From Planctomycetaceae bacterium (GTDB lineage Bacteria; Planctomycetota; Planctomycetia; Planctomycetales; Planctomycetaceae), in the NCBI GenBank assembly GCA_017795105.1, contig CP051247.1:5470001-5534000 (forward strand): a stretch of 64,000 nt of DNA. The letters run 5' to 3'. The notes beneath the pieces were generated by a model. It was not told the DNA's origin. It saw only the letters and a program-made list of their open reading frames with translations, and made no database searches. The first letter of the stretch is position 1, and each line of letters starts with the position of its first letter. The position numbers and the translations under genes were made by a program. This document shows positions 35,785 through 44,834 of the stretch, one piece after another.

Positions 35785-36519
35785 ATGGAATTTTCAAAAA
35801 TTGGATGGACGAATCACACCTGGAATCCCTGGTGGGGATGTAACAAGGTCTCTGAAGCCTGCAAACATTGCTACATCGGATCGGTTATGCGTCGCTCAGG
35901 GAACGAGCCATTTCACGGTCCGAAGCGGACGAGTAATGCAACCTGGCGGAAGCCCGTCATTTGGAACCGAAAGGCTGCGGAAGGGGGTGCGCGGCTGCGG
36001 GTCTTTACATGCTCGATGTCGGATTTCTTTCATCCGGCAGCCGATCCCTGGCGGCCGGAAGCTTGGGAAATGATCCGGAATTGTGACCAGCTTGACTGGC
36101 TGGTTCTCACTAAGCGCCCCGAACTGATCCAGAAACGGTTGCCTACTGACTGGGGGAATGGATACCCCAATGTCTGGATGGGCGTCACCGTCGAAGAACA
36201 ACGCTGGCTCACTCGCGTCGATATTCTGAGCCGGATTCCGGCGGCGATCCATTTCGTGTCGGCTGAACCTCTACTAGGACCATTGCGTTTCGACCGTCGG
36301 ATCAAGAACCTGGATTGGGTGATCACAGGTTGTGAGCGAGCTGCCAAGGCAAAGCGCCGACCGATGGAACTGGAATGGGTTCAGAATATTCAGTATGAGT
36401 GCGATGCTGCATCCGTGGCTCTATTTCATAAGCAATATTACCGCGGTGGACAGCTTGTTTATGACGGCTTGATCGACGGTGTGGTGCGGCAGGAATGGCC
36501 CGACACCGTTTGTCCGTAG
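35785..36519 (+). CDS. DUF5131 / phage Gp37-Gp68-like protein
   Basis: The ATG at 35785 (MEFSKIGWTNHTWNPWWGCNKVSEACKHCYIG) gives a 244-aa protein. The CNKVSEACKHCY cysteines match the Gp37/Gp68 family, which is radical-SAM-like. Downstream segments VFTCSMSDFFHP, WLVLTKRPE, VWMGVTVEEQ, VSAEPLLGP and DWVITGCE follow the family in order. These proteins are often paired with a three-Cys-motif partner (TcmP), but no partner is visible here. The enzymatic role is unproven. Confidence 0.9.
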   Translation: MEFSKIGWTNHTWNPWWGCNKVSEACKHCYIGSVMRRSGNEPFHGPKRTSNATWRKPVIWNRKAAEGGARLRVFTCSMSDFFHPAADPWRPEAWEMIRNCDQLDWLVLTKRPELIQKRLPTDWGNGYPNVWMGVTVEEQRWLTRVDILSRIPAAIHFVSAEPLLGPLRFDRRIKNLDWVITGCERAAKAKRRPMELEWVQNIQYECDAASVALFHKQYYRGGQLVYDGLIDGVVRQEWPDTVCP

Positions 36520-36546
36520 CTCTTCCTTTCCTGTTTACTAAATGCA

Positions 36547-36567
36547 GGAATCACCTAATGTGATTCC
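36547..36567 (+). terminator. 8-bp stem-loop after the DUF5131 gene
   Basis: GGAATCAC (36547-36554) and GTGATTCC (36560-36567) form a perfect stem with a 5-base loop 28 bases after the stop codon. Only a weak T-rich segment follows, so termination strength is uncertain. Confidence 0.5.
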
Positions 36568-36580
36568 TTGATGGTCTTGT

Positions 36581-36611
36581 GGTCCGCGGCCTCATGACGA
36601 AGCCGCGGACC
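36581..36611 (+). promoter_or_regulatory. 10-bp stem-loop presenting a start codon in its loop
   Basis: GGTCCGCGGC (36581-36590) and GCCGCGGACC (36602-36611) form a perfect 10-bp stem whose 11-base loop contains the ATG at 36594-36596 that opens the next small gene. This could restrict ribosome access or terminate transcription. Confidence 0.5.
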
Positions 36612-36881
36612 GATTCTTTGATCGACCGACCTACAAGCGCTTCGAGGGATAAAGCGACGAAGTTGGCAGGGGCGTGGGGAGCTCAGGAGGAGCTTCCCGC
36701 GTCTGCCCAAGTCCAGAAAGACGGAATCTCGCCGACAAGTCCCGATCTCGGACTCCAGTTCACCGAAGGATGGCGATGGAGTCTGATCTGGGGAGAACCG
36801 TCAGTACCTGAATGGCTGAAGAATATTCTCGTTGCCGTGAATGACGATTTCGCTATTCGTGAAGAAACGTGGCTTCTTTAA
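36594..36881 (+). CDS. Small hypothetical protein (95 aa)
   Basis: The ATG at 36594 lies in the loop of a strong hairpin; a GTG/ATG five codons upstream is an alternative. The C-terminal part (LGLQFTEGWRWSLIWGEPSVPEWLKNI) is rich in Trp and looks folded. The family is unknown. A nested hairpin begins at its stop codon. Confidence 0.5.
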   Translation: MTKPRTDSLIDRPTSASRDKATKLAGAWGAQEELPASAQVQKDGISPTSPDLGLQFTEGWRWSLIWGEPSVPEWLKNILVAVNDDFAIREETWLL

Positions 36882-36920
36882 AATGACCCGCGGGCCCATG
36901 ATGGGCCGACTGGTCATTTT
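36880..36920. terminator. Nested inverted repeat ending in T-tract
   Basis: AAAATGACC (36880-36888) pairs with GGTCATTTT (36912-36920), and an inner GGCCCAT/ATGGGCC repeat lies between them. The A and T tracts flank the stem on both strands, as in bidirectional rho-independent terminators. It overlaps the stop of the 95-aa gene and ends 16 bases before the next ATG, so it could also act as a leader structure. Confidence 0.55.
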
Positions 36921-36935
36921 CGAGAGGAGAACGCC

Positions 36936-37547
36936 ATGACCGTTGTGATGTTAAATGAAGACCTCCGTGCCCGACATATCGAAGGCCACGCGTTTGCCGG
37001 CTCCTGTTTCAAGTTTCCCGTTCGCAAGCTGGCGATCGATGGCCTCAGTCGTGAGGATCTCAAAGGAGCATCCGATTGCTGGCGCGTCGATGACTATACC
37101 CTGCTGCAGGTTCCATACACCACCCCGGAAGGCACGCTCGATCATGCCTTATGCATGCGAAGCCTGATGCGGATCGCGTTCATGGGACCCACGCAGGAGT
37201 TGCTGTCCCAGGAAAGGGAGGTAAGCGTCAAGAGTATCGCCAAGTTTAAGGACGACTGGGCCTGGGTGATGCATGGTCTGAATTTTCAGCTCGTCCAGCC
37301 GAGCAACCAATCGATCTTCGTCGAGGACGAGATCGGTTGCGGCAAGACCTTCCTGGCACATAAATCCTCAGGCATGCTGATCGAGCGGATCGCCAAGCGA
37401 CTGGTGAAAAATCGTGTGATCAACGAGGATGAAATGGAGGAGATCCTGGAGGCTCATGAAGCCGAAATGGAGGAGGAAGCCGCCAGGCCGATTCGGCGCT
37501 CACGGCGTTTCAGCGAGAAGAAAGCCCCCTGCGGACCTCGGTGGTAG
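36936..37547 (+). CDS. Hypothetical protein (203 aa)
   Basis: A GAGAGGAG ribosome binding site precedes the ATG. The protein is soluble and ends with a Glu-rich helix and an Arg/Lys-rich tail (IRRSRRFSEKKAPCG). I see no catalytic motif. It contains EDEIGCGKTFL, which superficially resembles a P-loop but lacks supporting motifs. Function is unknown. Confidence 0.6.
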   Translation: MTVVMLNEDLRARHIEGHAFAGSCFKFPVRKLAIDGLSREDLKGASDCWRVDDYTLLQVPYTTPEGTLDHALCMRSLMRIAFMGPTQELLSQEREVSVKSIAKFKDDWAWVMHGLNFQLVQPSNQSIFVEDEIGCGKTFLAHKSSGMLIERIAKRLVKNRVINEDEMEEILEAHEAEMEEEAARPIRRSRRFSEKKAPCGPRW

Positions 37548-37728
37548 ATGGCATGCTCCTCGTCGGGCAGATGAAGGCGCTTTGTCTGCGAGACTCAATT
37601 GGCAGCGGTATTCGGTTCACAAGCTTGTTTTGACTCTCCCGATCGTGTGTCATGCAGGAGCGGGCGTCGCGTGCGACGGCCCGGGATGTTCCGTCTGCAG
37701 ATGGCCAGAGTCAGTGAGGTTTACGCCG

Positions 37729-38427
37729 ATGTCCGAGCAGCTTTTGATCCCTGAGACTGTGCGCCAGCTCCGCAGACTCTGGAAGCCCCATAAAGAACGT
37801 CTATGCGACGGGAACGGTGAGCATCCGACGGTCATTCGTTTTCATCGGGCGTGCAGCTGGCTGCAGCGGGTTGAACAAAACGCCGAGTGTCCGGATCTCG
37901 ATGTCGACCTGCTCAGTCTGTGGATTGCCTTCAATGCGCTGTATGGTCAATGGGACGAGCAGCGCGGGGAACCGAGGCCCGACCGGGAGTGCTGGAGGCA
38001 GTTCACGGAACGAATTCTCCGCCTGGATGAGTTCGGCGTTCTGGCTGGTTCGCTGACGGAACACAGGCGGCTCGTCTTGTCGCTGCTGGAAGATGAGTAC
38101 CTTAGTCGCTACTTCTGGCAGGAGCCCGGAGCGGCCAGCGCTGGTAAGGCGAGGAAGCTCAAGCACGCTGCCCACGGCTGGTACCAGGAGAAGCGTTGGC
38201 TCATGATTCTGGAACGCGTGCTGGACTGCGTCTACTTCTTGCGGTGTCAGCTCGTGCATGGGGCTTCAACCCATGGTGGAACGCTCAATCGGACTTCGCT
38301 CAAGCGCTGCGTCTGGATGATGCAGAAACTGCTACCGGCATTCCTGATGGTATGGATCGAGTACGGGGCGGACGAGGACTGGGGGCCGCTGTGTTATCCG
38401 CCGATCGGGGCTACTGTCGGCCGCTAG
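37729..38427 (+). CDS. HEPN-like domain protein
   Basis: The ATG at 37729 (MSEQLLIPETVRQLRRLWKPH) removes an implausible upstream extension. The 232-aa protein is largely helical, with LLSLWIAFNALYGQW near the start of the domain and FLRCQLVHGASTHGG near the end. RCQLVH is an RX4H motif, the signature of HEPN ribonucleases and toxins. HEPN proteins act as RNases in toxin-antitoxin and defence systems; no MNT antitoxin is visible next to it. Confidence 0.65.
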   Translation: MSEQLLIPETVRQLRRLWKPHKERLCDGNGEHPTVIRFHRACSWLQRVEQNAECPDLDVDLLSLWIAFNALYGQWDEQRGEPRPDRECWRQFTERILRLDEFGVLAGSLTEHRRLVLSLLEDEYLSRYFWQEPGAASAGKARKLKHAAHGWYQEKRWLMILERVLDCVYFLRCQLVHGASTHGGTLNRTSLKRCVWMMQKLLPAFLMVWIEYGADEDWGPLCYPPIGATVGR

Positions 38428-38715
38428 AACCTCTGTCGCGCAGACAGCTAGCTCCGCCACAAGCGAGTCCGGGTGTAGTCGCATAACAGTGATAACGCGC
38501 GAGAGCCGGGTCCGTTTAACGCCCGATCTTTAGGTGCTATCTCGTACAGCCTCCAAGCCTTCATTCTCTTGAGAGTGTTTGGGAAATCGTTCTCGCCATA
38601 AGCCAAGAGTCTTTGAATAGTGTCGTTCTAGCTTTTGTACTTCCTCGTGTCTGGAATCGGCGCTTTCAAATTGGCAAAAAGAATCAATTAAGATCGTCCG
38701 CGATCGCACTCCGCT

Positions 38716-39423
38716 TCAATCCGGAAGTGAGAATCCTTTTACGACACCAATAAAAAAATTGCTCCCCAATTTTTCATGTCCATTGAAGAAGAGTTCCTTT
38801 GTCGCGTCAACAAAGCGAGGACAGCGAATGCCGTCGGGGAGACTTCCGCAATCGACTTCGCGAAATGAGTCAAATGAGGCACTCGGCGTACTTCTTCGGG
38901 CAAAGACGAGCAACGGCGGTGAAGAGGGCTTCTCGATCATCCACAGTAGGGTCAGCCGATCCTTCGAGAGGAACGGCCACGTTGAGAACTGGCTTACCTC
39001 CTTTTCAAGCCGGGGCCCCAGAAGTGACTTCGGCGATGACCAGGTTGCCGTCCTGTTTTTCCGTTCAGAAACGACGATTTGCCCATCCGTCCCTGGCGTG
39101 CGGAAATAGATCATCAGCCCGTCTTCACTGAGGCACGGGCACTTCGGATAGATGAGGTTCTTGAATTCCGGGATCTCCACTGCGCGAGTAAACGGCTGAT
39201 CGGAATTCCGACGACGGGCCGAGCAGAGCGTTCTCTGTCGCTGAGCGTTCATTCCTAGAAAGATCAGCTCAGTGCCGTCGCCAGAGATCGTCGGGTGACG
39301 GCCCGGAAACAGGCGGGTGATCTCCGTGAAGTACTCATCGGCGGTTCGCCGGTGTGCTGTATAGATCCACAAACCGTCATCATCTTTCTTCTCCCAGAAA
39401 ATGATAAGGCCGTCGGCAGTCAA
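38716..39423 (-). CDS. WD40/PD40-like beta-propeller fragment
   Basis: The 235-aa frame shows repeating blades of the TolB/PD40 type (LTADGLIIFWEKK, ISGDGTELIFLGMN, LSEDGLMIYFRTPG, LSKDRLTLLWMIE). No ATG fits its start: the frame is open further upstream and reads into the C-terminal overlap of the next ORF. It was probably the C-terminal part of one secreted protein that is now split by a frameshift near 39480-39520. Confidence 0.6.
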   Translation of the reverse strand: MTADGLIIFWEKKDDDGLWIYTAHRRTADEYFTEITRLFPGRHPTISGDGTELIFLGMNAQRQRTLCSARRRNSDQPFTRAVEIPEFKNLIYPKCPCLSEDGLMIYFRTPGTDGQIVVSERKNRTATWSSPKSLLGPRLEKEVSQFSTWPFLSKDRLTLLWMIEKPSSPPLLVFARRSTPSASFDSFREVDCGSLPDGIRCPRFVDATKELFFNGHEKLGSNFFIGVVKGFSLPD

Positions 39424-39764
39424 ACTTGGATGTTCGCCGGCAATCTCGGCGATGATTTGAAACTCGGGCTGGTCACCGTGAACGGCACGATTGCAGTTAC
39501 AAGCTTGGATGCGTCATCAACGGTGACGCGGGCAGGCATGCCTGCTTTCAGTTCTGACGATCTTGATCTGGCACGATCGATCTCGACATCGACCTTGGGA
39601 GCGAGATTCAGCTCGACCGTCGTCTGGCCCAGAGGGCCGCTGTACGTAAAGCCGATTTGCGTTTCTCCACCAGATTCGATGGTTCCTTCTATCTCTGCAC
39701 CAAGCAGGGGGAAGGGCAACATCAGGGGGAGCGACAGGACCAGTGCCATCAGAGGAATTCTCAT
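39420..39764 (-). CDS. Signal-peptide protein, probable N-terminal part of the split propeller gene
   Basis: The ATG at 39764 (MRIPLMALVLSLPLML) starts a clear signal peptide followed by a small beta-rich domain (GTIESGGETQIGFTYSG..., PARVTVDDASKLVTAIVPF). The last ~25 residues are out of frame with the propeller ORF that overlaps and continues it (NRAVHGDQPEFQIIAEIAGEHPSL...). I infer a single frameshift has separated one exported protein into two frames. Confidence 0.55.
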   Translation of the reverse strand: MRIPLMALVLSLPLMLPFPLLGAEIEGTIESGGETQIGFTYSGPLGQTTVELNLAPKVDVEIDRARSRSSELKAGMPARVTVDDASKLVTAIVPFTVTSPSFKSSPRLPANIQV

Positions 39765-39878
39765 CGAGGCTACCTTTAAAGCTGCGGAGAGATGATCTGT
39801 TCGTGTGGCCACTCATGGTGACTCGTTTGTGGACTATGGTCAACGGACGTGCGGCCGGTTGCCTGCCATAACACAGGG

Positions 39879-40076
39879 ATGTTTGGTGATCGCCTTTGCG
39901 CAGCCCGATTGAAAGCAGAGCTCTCGCAAGAAAAGCTTGCCTATGAAGCGGGGCTTGATCGCACCTACATTTCTCATCTGGAAAACGACAAGAAGTCGCT
40001 GACGCTGGACTTGGTGTTTCGGCTGTGCCAGATGATGGGGATCAAGGCTTCGGATTTGGTCCGGGAAGTCGAATAA
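39879..40076 (+). CDS. XRE-family HTH regulator
   Basis: The 65-aa protein is almost only a Cro/C1-type helix-turn-helix (LCAARLKAELSQEKLAYEAGLDRTYISHLENDKKSLTLDLVFRL split over residues 5-50). It binds DNA and probably regulates the neighbouring restriction or accessory genes; it precedes an HsdR remnant. The first ten codons of the open frame upstream begin with GTG and are less likely. Confidence 0.85.
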   Translation: MFGDRLCAARLKAELSQEKLAYEAGLDRTYISHLENDKKSLTLDLVFRLCQMMGIKASDLVREVE

Positions 40077-40111
40077 GACCCGCAGCTGAGTGACAAAATG
40101 CCCTAATTCAT

Positions 40112-40550
40112 TTGAACATTGAGCTAGGAGTCGAGAAACACGCGGCAATGCAAATTCAGCTACCGAATGAGAATGCGGAAATTGATCCCGTTCCGACCAG
40201 CGGTGGCGAACGCAAGCCGGAACCAGAGTTGGATCGGCTTTCGAGTATTCTCCGAACGTTCAATGACCAATTCGGCAACATCATCTGGACCGACGACGAC
40301 CGCGTTCAGAACGCTAATTACCGAAGGAATTCCGGCTAAAGTTGCTGCTGATCCAGCTTATCAGAACGCTCAGAAACAGGGCGATAAGAGCAAAGCCCGC
40401 ATCGAACATGATGCCGCTTTGCTTCGAGTGATGGTGGGACTGCTGAAGGACGATACAGAGCTCTTCAAGCAGTACAGCGACAATGAAGGATTCAAGCGAT
40501 GGCTTGCCGACACGGTCTTCTCAATCACGTTTGGGGGAGGTGTCGCCTGA
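40112..40550 (+). pseudogene. C-terminal remnant of a type I HsdR, frameshifted
   Basis: Two overlapping frames together spell the C-terminus of an EcoR124-type HsdR. Frame 1 holds VEKHAAMQIQLPNENAEIDPVP, then RKPEPELDRLSSILRTFNDQFGNI. Frame 2 continues with TLITEGIPAKVAADPAYQNAQK, RIEHDAALLRVMVGLL and DTELFKQYSDNEGFKRWLADTVF. One extra base near 40300 (GTTCAGAACGCTA) explains the shift. The rest of the gene is absent. This HsdR class is different from the intact one at 26256-28625. Confidence 0.82.
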
Positions 40551-40827
40551 GTGGATAGCGCTCTCTTCTAACGGAACTGCAGCACGTTGCAACAATTTAG
40601 GATTAACTCAGCACCAGCTTGTCCGAATAGGCCGTTTTTCGGCCCTCTAAACGGTGCTCCGCAACTATCGTCACAGTCCCGATAACGTGAATCTTCGCTG
40701 ACTGCCCGAGAGTGATCGCTCAATAATCAAGATGTGCAAATCTATTCATTGACACTGCACGGGAGTTTTTTGAGGATATGGATGTCCACACGGGTATCAT
40801 TCAGAAAACGGGGTTCCGGGGCTGTCG

Positions 40828-42681
40828 ATGGGGCCAAACGACTGGGCGAACGCACTTGACCATTTCTGGGGCGACCTGGAGCCGGGATCGCGTGCGCTGC
40901 TGATGCTTGAAAAGTCTTCCTTAGTTGAAGTGGCGGGTTATGTCGGCGTCCAATTTGACAATGATGACGAGGCGGAAGAGGACTTTCTAGCGGCTGTAAA
41001 GTGTTATCTGGGTCGCAGATGTCATCGCACTTGGGACCCGGAACCATATGTTCCCGGTCGACCGCCTCGGTTCTTGCTCCAATTAGCGATTCAGGTTTAC
41101 GCGGCGTCAAAGATGGCGGCGGACCCCGATGGGCACTTTACTGATCGTGCCTACCACCCACGTCTGGAGGAGTTGATTGGAGAACAGCTGAGTAAGCGGC
41201 GATTCAATCTCAACGAGCAAGCTGACTACCATCAAAAGCTCTGGCGGGAAAGGCTGATGGAATGGGTGTCCCATAAGCAGTTGGAACTGACCCTTCCCGA
41301 GGACGGAAGTCGCTATCGTAACCACGTATCGCTACCTCTTTCGCAAATGGTGTTACGGGCCAGCGATCTCCAGCAACTGCCAGTATTCTTCTGTGAGGCA
41401 AAGTTTGAACCAGTATACGTTGCGGCTGACGAATCGCTTGATCACTCGAACCTAAATCGCATTCGGTCTGAGCTTGGCTGGCGCAGATACGATAGCCATT
41501 GCTTCTCGAAGTGGGCTCGAACCGTTCTCCAGGACGACTACAAGTTCGAGGTAGCGGTCCATCAAATCGAGGAAGCCCTGCGAACGTGGGACGGCCGGCT
41601 TTGGCTATCGCCGTCTCGTCGGCGAGAGAACGGTACCACAAAGAAGTCCCATTGGCTCTGGCTCAGCATCTCTCCCGGTCGTTACGGATTGAAAGGTTGG
41701 AGAGGGCGGTCACTCCCATCAGCAACCAGGGTCAGTCAATCCGAGTTGGGCAAGCTTTTTTCAGGGGTAGCAGTCGACGAGTTCGGTCTTGCGATGCACG
41801 ACGGGATTGCATTGTTCCGTTACGAAGAGGATGACGCGGCATTCAAAGATGCCCCCTATATCGACGCTGGTGACCGCGGCCTTCTCGTTGTCGGGCCTCA
41901 TTTCAAAGGAAACTGGAACCAGCTGCTTTCGGGAGACGCGGTCTTTCGCTGTCCAAAGCTATATGCCTCCGAGGAGTCGAGTTCTTCTGAACAGATCCGT
42001 GGTATTCCTTCCGGTTGCATGCTGCTTGAATTTCAGGTGGTTGAACGCCTGCCAGCAATTGAGTCTGTACCAGAAATATGGCGACCTTTTTTGCGGTTAC
42101 CCCCCGCCGGGCTTTCACTCGCAGGGGGGCTCAGGGTGGGGCGCCGAGAGAGATTTGTGGTGGGAGCTGGCCCAAGGTTGAAGATTTCAGGGAATACTCT
42201 TCCTCGATTCGTCACCGTAGATGGCGAGAAAGTTCCCGTTACGAGTCGCACGCTTCAGCTGGATCAGTTTTCTGCTCGCGGAACACACGAAATCGTTGCG
42301 ATTATTGATGGAAGAACAATCTCTAAGCGGTTCGAGGTCATCAATCCAACCAGCGCTGTTCCCCCAGGCATGCCAGAGCGTGGATGGTGGATAACTGCTG
42401 AAAAGTGGCCGGAGTGGGTTTCCGACGGTGAGGCAGCCTCGGAAGCATCAACTGTTGTAGAGACTAAAGATTCGCAGCCAAGGCTGTTCGGAGTGATGAG
42501 TCAAGGTTTGGGACCCGCAGGTATGGCGAAGATGCCTGTCGAAGATGCGCGGTTAACCGCAATCAGGCTCCTGGTTGGGATGCCCTCGGTGAACGGCATG
42601 AATACGCAGTGCAGCCATCCTCTGGTGCGGTACCTTCTTACCAAGAGACTTCAGCGTGATGCAGAAGAGGGAAGAGTATGA
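40828..42681 (+). CDS. First gene of candidate defence operon (617 aa, unknown)
   Basis: The protein is large, soluble and unlike any family I can name. The N-terminal half is helical (about 1-240). The C-terminal half is beta-rich and includes an Ig-like or beta-sandwich segment (FSARGTHEIVAIIDGRTISKRFEVI, about 480-505). It overlaps the next gene by four bases, so it is coupled to it. Its position at the start of a helicase operon suggests a recognition or scaffold role. In size and position it is reminiscent of DruB in Druantia type I. Confidence 0.7.
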   Translation: MGPNDWANALDHFWGDLEPGSRALLMLEKSSLVEVAGYVGVQFDNDDEAEEDFLAAVKCYLGRRCHRTWDPEPYVPGRPPRFLLQLAIQVYAASKMAADPDGHFTDRAYHPRLEELIGEQLSKRRFNLNEQADYHQKLWRERLMEWVSHKQLELTLPEDGSRYRNHVSLPLSQMVLRASDLQQLPVFFCEAKFEPVYVAADESLDHSNLNRIRSELGWRRYDSHCFSKWARTVLQDDYKFEVAVHQIEEALRTWDGRLWLSPSRRRENGTTKKSHWLWLSISPGRYGLKGWRGRSLPSATRVSQSELGKLFSGVAVDEFGLAMHDGIALFRYEEDDAAFKDAPYIDAGDRGLLVVGPHFKGNWNQLLSGDAVFRCPKLYASEESSSSEQIRGIPSGCMLLEFQVVERLPAIESVPEIWRPFLRLPPAGLSLAGGLRVGRRERFVVGAGPRLKISGNTLPRFVTVDGEKVPVTSRTLQLDQFSARGTHEIVAIIDGRTISKRFEVINPTSAVPPGMPERGWWITAEKWPEWVSDGEAASEASTVVETKDSQPRLFGVMSQGLGPAGMAKMPVEDARLTAIRLLVGMPSVNGMNTQCSHPLVRYLLTKRLQRDAEEGRV

Positions 42682-44834
42682 GTACGCTTGCGGAAGATCT
42701 GATCGGTGTGCCTTTGGCCTTCGCGTTGGCCCAAAAGCCACATATGCTCGATAGCGGAGAGTATATTGCCACGCTTGCACCGCTAGTAAACTTACACACG
42801 GGGGAACTGCTCTCTGCAGATCCGGCGTCTTTCCCCAGCAGTGGATATGTTTTCTGGTGGGCCGTCCCCAACGGATCGTGGAATCCTGGGGATATCGTCG
42901 TTGGCACTCTCGAACAATCACGTAAGTACCAGATCCCAGAGCAGGATTGGTATCAGTTTCATAGTAGCCGAGGACACGCCGCTCAGAGCGAAGTCTTTGA
43001 AGCTGTGAGAGTTTACGGAAAGCCCTCAGATAGCTTCCGCTGGTTGGTCGACGGCAGTTTTCGATTTTCCTGCTCAACGCGTCCCAATGCAGTTTTCTAT
43101 GTCTGGACTGATTCGGATCTAATTGGTCCGTTTCATGCGGCCGATGTAACATCCGAAGGGAACCATTTCACCTATTTTTGTGCCCCTGTTGACGTCAATG
43201 GCGGAATCGTAAAGCGATATCCGAATTCCGTGATCGAATCCGAAGGCAAGAAGTGGAATCTTAGTCAGACCGTGACAGTTTCCCTCAATGACGCTTCGCC
43301 CCGACGCAGCAATAGTGTTGATGTCGATCGACATTACTGCCTGATTCGTCGTGAAGATCTGGAGAGATGGCAGTCAGAGGCAATACCTATCTCTCTTCTG
43401 CCGGACGAGCTCGTTATCGCGAGAGCATGTAAGCGTATTTCAGGTCGAGCGAAGCAGCGAGAGCTTCGTTCCCAGCTCGAATCCTTACTCGAACGTCTAA
43501 AAGAAGAGGATGGAACTGACAAAGCGATCGAAGATGGGCTTTCGGAGATTCTGGCTAAGGCGAGGTTGTCTGAGGCAATGACCGATCAAATCGTCGATTC
43601 GCTGATTCAGAGTGGTGAATTTGGCGAACGAATTAACTTAGCAGTATCTGCTCAGATCGACGCGGCAGTCCGGCAAAAAGCAGGTGAGATCGAAGAACGT
43701 GCAGAGGTCGAAGCTTCAGAACGTCTTGAAGACTTGAACAAGCTTGGCGAACAGATTGCATCGCTAAAGAAAGATCGCGAACAAGCAGAGAGTGATTTGC
43801 GTAAGGTGGAAGAGAGTCGAATTGAATTGGAGCTTCAAGCCGAGCAGATAGTCTCTTCTGTGAGCGACAGGTTACAGGCCGGCCGGAAAGAATTGATCGG
43901 TGATCTTGCCCTGTTTGGACCAATTTTCCAAGGCAACGGGCACACACCAGCAGAGTACAACGGTTGCGCCAGAATCTCCGAGGCTCCCATTGGGACAATC
44001 GGCGTGGCGTCCCAACTTGAAGGAACTGAATCTGTCTCCGTCGCGGTCACCTCACCGGAGCTTTCCGACGCAGAATTTATCCGTGGGCGTCTTTGGCCTT
44101 ATCTTGTCAACCATGGCTGTTGTCTTAGCGAGAGGGATGCTGAATTCTTCCATATCGCCGCGTTGAGCAGTCGATTGCTTAGTTTGCCCCATCCAGGCTG
44201 GGCGGCGGCTTACGTAGACGCGATGGGCGGTACGGCGTCTATCACCACCGTTTCGGTCGCTCCATCTTGGTTGGATTTCGATAGCGCGTTTCGCGGGGAA
44301 CTGGCAAATTCTTGGAGGCGTGGCATTCGTGACCCTGATCGCCTCCATTTCATTGTGCTGGAGGGAATCGATCGGCCGCCGTCACATGCATGGTTGCGTC
44401 CCTGGTTATCCATTCTTGCCGGCTGGACGCGGTGTTTGCCCGGTGACGATTCTCTCAAATGGCCAGAAAATATTCGGTTGTGTGTTACCGAGGAGAAGTC
44501 GGCGGAGTGCTTTACGCTGAGTAATGACCTTTGTCAGTGGATACTAAGTTGCAGCGGTTCGGCCACTGATAACATGCCGTCGCCGGTTCAAGATGGGTAT
44601 TTCCCGATGGAAAAATGGACTCTTCAAACCACGGCACATACAGACGAACCGTTTGATGGCTTTATCAAGTCCTTGGAATTGCCGCAAGGAGAACCTTACA
44701 CCCGGGCTCGGATCGAACTCGCGATACGTCTGAGGGCTGCTTTGCTTCGCTGTGAAACAGTGGATGCTGATCGCGTCGAGGCAATCATTACTCGACGCTT
44801 CTTTTCGTGCTGGTCGAAGGAGTCCACCGAGTGA
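42678..44834 (+). CDS. Coiled-coil protein with degenerate AAA+-like region
   Basis: The 718-aa protein has an N-terminal beta-rich domain (1-220), a long Glu/Arg coiled coil (about 250-400) and a C-terminal domain. The C-terminal part contains FIVLEGIDRPPSHAWLRPWL, which resembles a McrB-type Walker B segment with Glu in place of Asp. WPENIRLCVTEE follows, like a sensor-1 strand. No Walker A is evident, so ATP hydrolysis is unlikely. It overlaps both neighbours by one to four bases. It is probably a structural or loading subunit. Position and size are reminiscent of DruC. Confidence 0.7.
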   Translation: MSTLAEDLIGVPLAFALAQKPHMLDSGEYIATLAPLVNLHTGELLSADPASFPSSGYVFWWAVPNGSWNPGDIVVGTLEQSRKYQIPEQDWYQFHSSRGHAAQSEVFEAVRVYGKPSDSFRWLVDGSFRFSCSTRPNAVFYVWTDSDLIGPFHAADVTSEGNHFTYFCAPVDVNGGIVKRYPNSVIESEGKKWNLSQTVTVSLNDASPRRSNSVDVDRHYCLIRREDLERWQSEAIPISLLPDELVIARACKRISGRAKQRELRSQLESLLERLKEEDGTDKAIEDGLSEILAKARLSEAMTDQIVDSLIQSGEFGERINLAVSAQIDAAVRQKAGEIEERAEVEASERLEDLNKLGEQIASLKKDREQAESDLRKVEESRIELELQAEQIVSSVSDRLQAGRKELIGDLALFGPIFQGNGHTPAEYNGCARISEAPIGTIGVASQLEGTESVSVAVTSPELSDAEFIRGRLWPYLVNHGCCLSERDAEFFHIAALSSRLLSLPHPGWAAAYVDAMGGTASITTVSVAPSWLDFDSAFRGELANSWRRGIRDPDRLHFIVLEGIDRPPSHAWLRPWLSILAGWTRCLPGDDSLKWPENIRLCVTEEKSAECFTLSNDLCQWILSCSGSATDNMPSPVQDGYFPMEKWTLQTTAHTDEPFDGFIKSLELPQGEPYTRARIELAIRLRAALLRCETVDADRVEAIITRRFFSCWSKESTE

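Noticed and set aside
36936..37547. EIGCGKTF in the 203-aa protein read as a P-loop
   Set aside because: The expected Gly-rich spacing and Walker B or other ATPase motifs are missing.
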